NCBI GenBank assembly: GCA_937926265.1
Contig: CALAZS010000198.1
Span: forward strand, 1-8,956
Reading direction: 5' to 3'
Source of the DNA: an uncultured Gammaproteobacteria bacterium
GTDB taxonomy: Bacteria; Pseudomonadota; Gammaproteobacteria; Chromatiales; Chromatiaceae
DNA length: 8,956 nt
Below the pieces are notes generated by a model. The model was not told where the DNA came from and ran no database searches. It saw only the letters and a program-made list of their open reading frames with translations. The position numbers and the translations under genes were made by a program. Positions 6,145-8,956 of this stretch are shown in pieces; the first letter of the stretch is position 1, and the number at the start of each line of letters is the position of its first letter.

Positions 6145-6753
6145 TTAATCGGTTTCCAGTGAAAGCACCATGCGCATTAGTTCTGAAAGGGAGTCAGCCT
6201 GCATTTTTTCCATAACCTTGGCACGATGCGCCTCGACGGTGGACTGACTGACACAAAGCTCATCGGCGATAATCTTGTTACGTTTTCCCTGGGTGATGAG
6301 TTCCATCACTTCTTTTTCACGGCGTGTTAAAGAGGCAACTCGTTCCTGAATTTCTGCCAGGCGCATCGCGATACCCCTTTCAGCGGCATCTTTCTCAATT
6401 GCACGATGAACACTGTCGAGCAGCCTTTGGTCATTGAAAGGTTTTTCAATGAAATCCAGTGCACCTTCGCGCATGGCATCAACAGCCATGGGAATGTCAC
6501 CGTGACCGGTGATGATTATGATCTGGGGATGAGCGCCAATTTCGTTAAGTTTCTTTTGCATATCCAGACCACTCATTCCAGGCATGCGAACGTCGGTTAC
6601 TATGCAGCCAGGTATTTTGGGGTCGAACTCTTTTAGAAATTCAGTTGCTGATATATATGACGTGGCATTCAAACCCACAGATTCCATCAGGAGAACCATT
6701 GCACTTCGGACTTCTTCATCATCATCGATTATAAATACGGTAGTTTCACTCAT
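6145..6753 (-). CDS. FixJ/TtrR-like two-component response regulator (receiver + LuxR-type HTH)
   Basis: The 202-residue protein starts with a receiver domain: acidic pocket D10-D12, phosphorylation site D54 (TDVRMPG), T82 and K104 (IEKPF). A linker follows, then a LuxR/GerE-type helix-turn-helix from about 140 (LTRREKEVM ... NKIIADELCVSQSTVEAHR). This domain order is that of FixJ, TtrR and ThsR, which activate transcription when phosphorylated. The start at 6753 was chosen because GGAG (6760-6763) lies six bases upstream; an ATG at 6768 would add five residues but has no Shine-Dalgarno. The kinase stop codon is one base upstream, so the two genes are co-translated and form a cognate pair. 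The likely target is the sox promoter immediately downstream. The family is certain; the target is inferred from position. Confidence 0.93.
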   Translation of the reverse strand: MSETTVFIIDDDEEVRSAMVLLMESVGLNATSYISATEFLKEFDPKIPGCIVTDVRMPGMSGLDMQKKLNEIGAHPQIIIITGHGDIPMAVDAMREGALDFIEKPFNDQRLLDSVHRAIEKDAAERGIAMRLAEIQERVASLTRREKEVMELITQGKRNKIIADELCVSQSTVEAHRAKVMEKMQADSLSELMRMVLSLETD

Positions 6754-6754
6754 C

Positions 6755-8932
6755 TTATGCTCCAACATTGAATGGCAGTGTAAAACTGAAAACCGTGCCT
6801 TCAGACCCGGTAGACTCCATTACAAGTTTTCCACCATGCGATGAAATGATGCCGCGACTCAATGACAAGCCAAGTCCCATACCGTTCTCCTTTGTAGTTT
6901 TAAATGGGGTAAACAGGTAATCTGAAATATGTTCAGGAATTCCACTACCACTGTCTTTAATTGTTACTTTTATTTTATTGTCATTATAGACAGAGGTTTC
7001 AATAAACAGGAAACGCTGATTTGCCTCTTTATGTCTCATGGCATCAATACCATTTTTAATCAGGTTGATCAGAACCTGGTCAATATGGATATTCTGTACA
7101 GCAATCATCGGCAGGGAAGAATCAAGTTCAAGCCTGACTGTAACATTGTTCTTGTCTATTTCGCTCTTGATCAGCAGGATTACATCCCTGATCAGCTTGT
7201 TAACATCAACCTGTGACAGGGACGGCTTTTCTTTACGAACCAGTTGACGTAAATGTTTGATAACCTCCCCTGCGTGGCGCGCCTGCGTGCCAATTTTTTC
7301 AAGCACCTCAACCACACGTGATTTATCACCGGCAGATTCCATCAACCTGACACAGGCATCGGCATTGGTGGCAATGGCAGTCAATGGTTGATTCAACTCA
7401 TGCGCAAGTCCAGAGGCCATCTCCCCCATCATGCCAAGTCTGGCAACATGAGCAAGATCTTCCTGGTATTTACGCTCGGCAGCGCGGCTTTGCTTTCTGA
7501 GACTGATATCACGGAAAACAACTACACTACCGACGGTATTGCCCTGCTCGTCATGCACTGGATTGCTGGTGTATTCAACCGGGAAGCTGCTGCCATCCTT
7601 ACGCCAGAACAAATCCTCCTCGACAAATCTCGCTTCATCATCCACAAAGGTTTTGTATACCGGGCACTCATGCGCCGGATGAGGACTACCATCTGATTTT
7701 GTATGGTGCAATAACTCATGTTGGTTGTGGCCAATGATTTCATTACCTTTCCAGCCAGTGATTTGTTCCATCGCCTGGTTTACAAAAGTAGAATTGCCAT
7801 TTAAATCGACTCCATATATACCATCGGCAACTGAATTGAGTATCTGCACATGGTGCTGTTCCAGTAAATACTTTGACTCTTCAAGTTTGCGATGCAAGCT
7901 GTAAATAAATACTGTCATGGTTGCCAGCACCACAATGAACAGCAAGATAACAATCAGCCAGGGAAAGTATTTTTTGATGACATCAAGAATGGTGAACGCC
8001 TTGGCGGTGTCGTACGGTGATAATTGAAGTTGTTGCAATAAATCGTGAACAGGCTGATATTCAAGCGGAATGGTCCAACCGGCATACTCACCCCATTGAA
8101 CAGCCGGTTCAAGTTCATCCATTTCCAATAGTGCCACCGCCACCCGTTGTGCCAGCTGGTTCGGTGTATGTTGCAGTTTACTGAATGGCCATTCGGGATA
8201 TAAAGAAGTACTGTGATATAAAGGAAAACCTTCTGACTTTTTTTCATTCAGTACCTTGATATCAGAAAGATCAAAATAACCCTGCTCGGCCATACTCGAC
8301 AAAATACCGGTTCTCACCGTGCCGGCATCAACCTTGCCTGACAATACCGCCTGAACAACCTTGTCGTGGATGCCTCCAAAACTGACCTGGATATCGGCAT
8401 GCGGATCAATACCATTGTTCACCAATTCCCGCCATGCCATTTGATACCCTCCGAGGGAGGTTTCATCGACAGCCATGAATGAACGGTTTCGCAAATCACT
8501 GAGACTGTTAATTTGTCCGTTCCTGGCCGAAGTAAAAATAACACCGCCGAAAACATTCATCTTGTTTTCACCAACCAGGTTATTCATTGTTGCAATTCGG
8601 GAAATGCGATGCTTTACCTCCATGACAACATAGATACCAGGATTAACCAGTAGAAAATCGATTTCCTGGTTGGCTACCGCCGGCTCGATTTCATCAAAAT
8701 CAAGGGGATGAATGGAAAACTCATATTCCTGGAGAACATTTGAAAGGTACTCGGCAGTTGGTGCCCATAATTTCAACGTTGCAGCATCACCGCGGTGACT
8801 CAAGACGCCAACTTTTACAGACTGACTTGAAAACACCTGCGAACTTATTAACAGGATCAGCAAGATCAGAATACTTTTTAAATAATGTGCACTGAACAGC
8901 GGGAAAATGGTGATTGAAAATCTTTCCGTCAT
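6755..8932 (-). CDS. TtrS/ThsS-like membrane sensor histidine kinase with PhnD-like periplasmic domain and PAS domain
   Basis: The 725-residue protein has an N-terminal hydrophobic segment (about 18-34) and a periplasmic PhnD-like binding domain (about 38-315, with VKVGVLSHRG, LLVNPGIY, SLGGYQMAWREL and VDAGTVRTG). A transmembrane helix follows (about 323-345), then a PAS domain (about 360-478, with VADGIYGVDLNG and VVFRDISLRK), a dimerisation domain with phospho-acceptor H511 (GLAHELNQPLTAI) and an HATPase_c domain (N-box N623/N627, DSGSGIP at 660, LFTPFKTTK, GMGLGLS at 684). The PhnD-like sensor fused to a kinase is the architecture of TtrS (tetrathionate) and ThsS (thiosulfate). From memory TtrS is shorter, about 590 aa, so the PAS module looks like an addition. 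Sulfur-oxyanion sensing is inferred from this and from the adjacent sox genes; the ligand is not proven. The ATG at 8932 lies 24 bp from the window edge, and its promoter is mostly outside. Confidence 0.92.
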   Translation of the reverse strand: MTERFSITIFPLFSAHYLKSILILLILLISSQVFSSQSVKVGVLSHRGDAATLKLWAPTAEYLSNVLQEYEFSIHPLDFDEIEPAVANQEIDFLLVNPGIYVVMEVKHRISRIATMNNLVGENKMNVFGGVIFTSARNGQINSLSDLRNRSFMAVDETSLGGYQMAWRELVNNGIDPHADIQVSFGGIHDKVVQAVLSGKVDAGTVRTGILSSMAEQGYFDLSDIKVLNEKKSEGFPLYHSTSLYPEWPFSKLQHTPNQLAQRVAVALLEMDELEPAVQWGEYAGWTIPLEYQPVHDLLQQLQLSPYDTAKAFTILDVIKKYFPWLIVILLFIVVLATMTVFIYSLHRKLEESKYLLEQHHVQILNSVADGIYGVDLNGNSTFVNQAMEQITGWKGNEIIGHNQHELLHHTKSDGSPHPAHECPVYKTFVDDEARFVEEDLFWRKDGSSFPVEYTSNPVHDEQGNTVGSVVVFRDISLRKQSRAAERKYQEDLAHVARLGMMGEMASGLAHELNQPLTAIATNADACVRLMESAGDKSRVVEVLEKIGTQARHAGEVIKHLRQLVRKEKPSLSQVDVNKLIRDVILLIKSEIDKNNVTVRLELDSSLPMIAVQNIHIDQVLINLIKNGIDAMRHKEANQRFLFIETSVYNDNKIKVTIKDSGSGIPEHISDYLFTPFKTTKENGMGLGLSLSRGIISSHGGKLVMESTGSEGTVFSFTLPFNVGA
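6760..6763 (-). promoter_or_regulatory. Ribosome binding site deciding the response-regulator start
   Basis: GGAG on the minus strand is embedded in the last sense codons of the kinase gene, six bases before the ATG at 6753. It supports that ATG over the one at 6768 and implies translational coupling of kinase and regulator. Confidence 0.75.
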
Positions 8933-8956
8933 ATTGAGCCTGAAACCTTGTAGGAT

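Noticed and set aside
6754..6768. Upstream ATG at 6768 for the response regulator, overlapping the kinase gene
   Set aside because: It has no ribosome site and adds five residues before the receiver domain, whereas the ATG at 6753 has GGAG at ideal spacing.
7388..7696. 102-codon plus-strand open frame opposite the histidine kinase
   Set aside because: It lies wholly antisense to the PAS and phospho-acceptor region of a convincing kinase and shows no recognisable domain.
1..8956. CRISPR arrays, insertion sequences, tRNA genes or prophage remnants
   Set aside because: No spaced direct repeats, transposase-like frames, terminal inverted repeats around genes or tRNA-like sequences were seen; the only tandem repeat is the protein-domain duplication in the lipoprotein gene.

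Overview
This window looks like a chromosomal segment from a sulfur-oxidising proteobacterium, most likely a gammaproteobacterium. The evidence is a compact set of periplasmic thiosulfate-oxidation (Sox) genes of proteobacterial type, moderate-to-low GC content with clear Shine-Dalgarno sites, and a FixJ-class two-component system. The species cannot be named from the sequence alone.

Layout: one gene reads left to right at the left edge, a CvfB/YitL-like S1-domain RNA-binding protein (21-863). Everything else reads right to left and converges on it across a strong bidirectional hairpin terminator (862-886). In transcription order from the right edge, the first unit is a hybrid-looking sensor histidine kinase (8932-6755) followed after 1 nt by its response regulator (6753-6145). 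A 193-bp intergenic region comes next, with a predicted promoter and a perfect 10-5-10 inverted repeat just upstream of its -35. Then follow soxX (5951-5589), soxA (5536-4679), a lipoprotein with two tandem SoxK-like domains (4669-3839), soxY (3812-3336) and soxZ (3278-2970). A textbook intrinsic terminator (2951-2917) separates soxZ from soxB (2818-911), which seems to have its own promoter region.

How it fits together: SoxXA (cytochromes c, probably with the SoxK-like lipoprotein as partner) would couple thiosulfate to the swinging-arm cysteine of SoxY in the SoxYZ carrier. SoxB would then hydrolyse the terminal sulfonate as sulfate. No soxCD is present here, so this is the truncated Sox version unless soxCD lies elsewhere; in such systems the remaining sulfane sulfur is usually stored or passed to another pathway. 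The adjacent kinase has a PhnD-like periplasmic binding domain as in the tetrathionate sensor TtrS and thiosulfate sensor ThsS. With its FixJ/LuxR-type regulator it is the obvious candidate to sense a sulfur oxyanion and switch on sox through the inverted repeat.

The points most worth following up are the sensor-operator-sox arrangement, the duplicated SoxK-like domain, and the transcriptional uncoupling of soxB from soxXAYZ. No tRNA, rRNA, CRISPR array, insertion sequence or prophage signal was seen.
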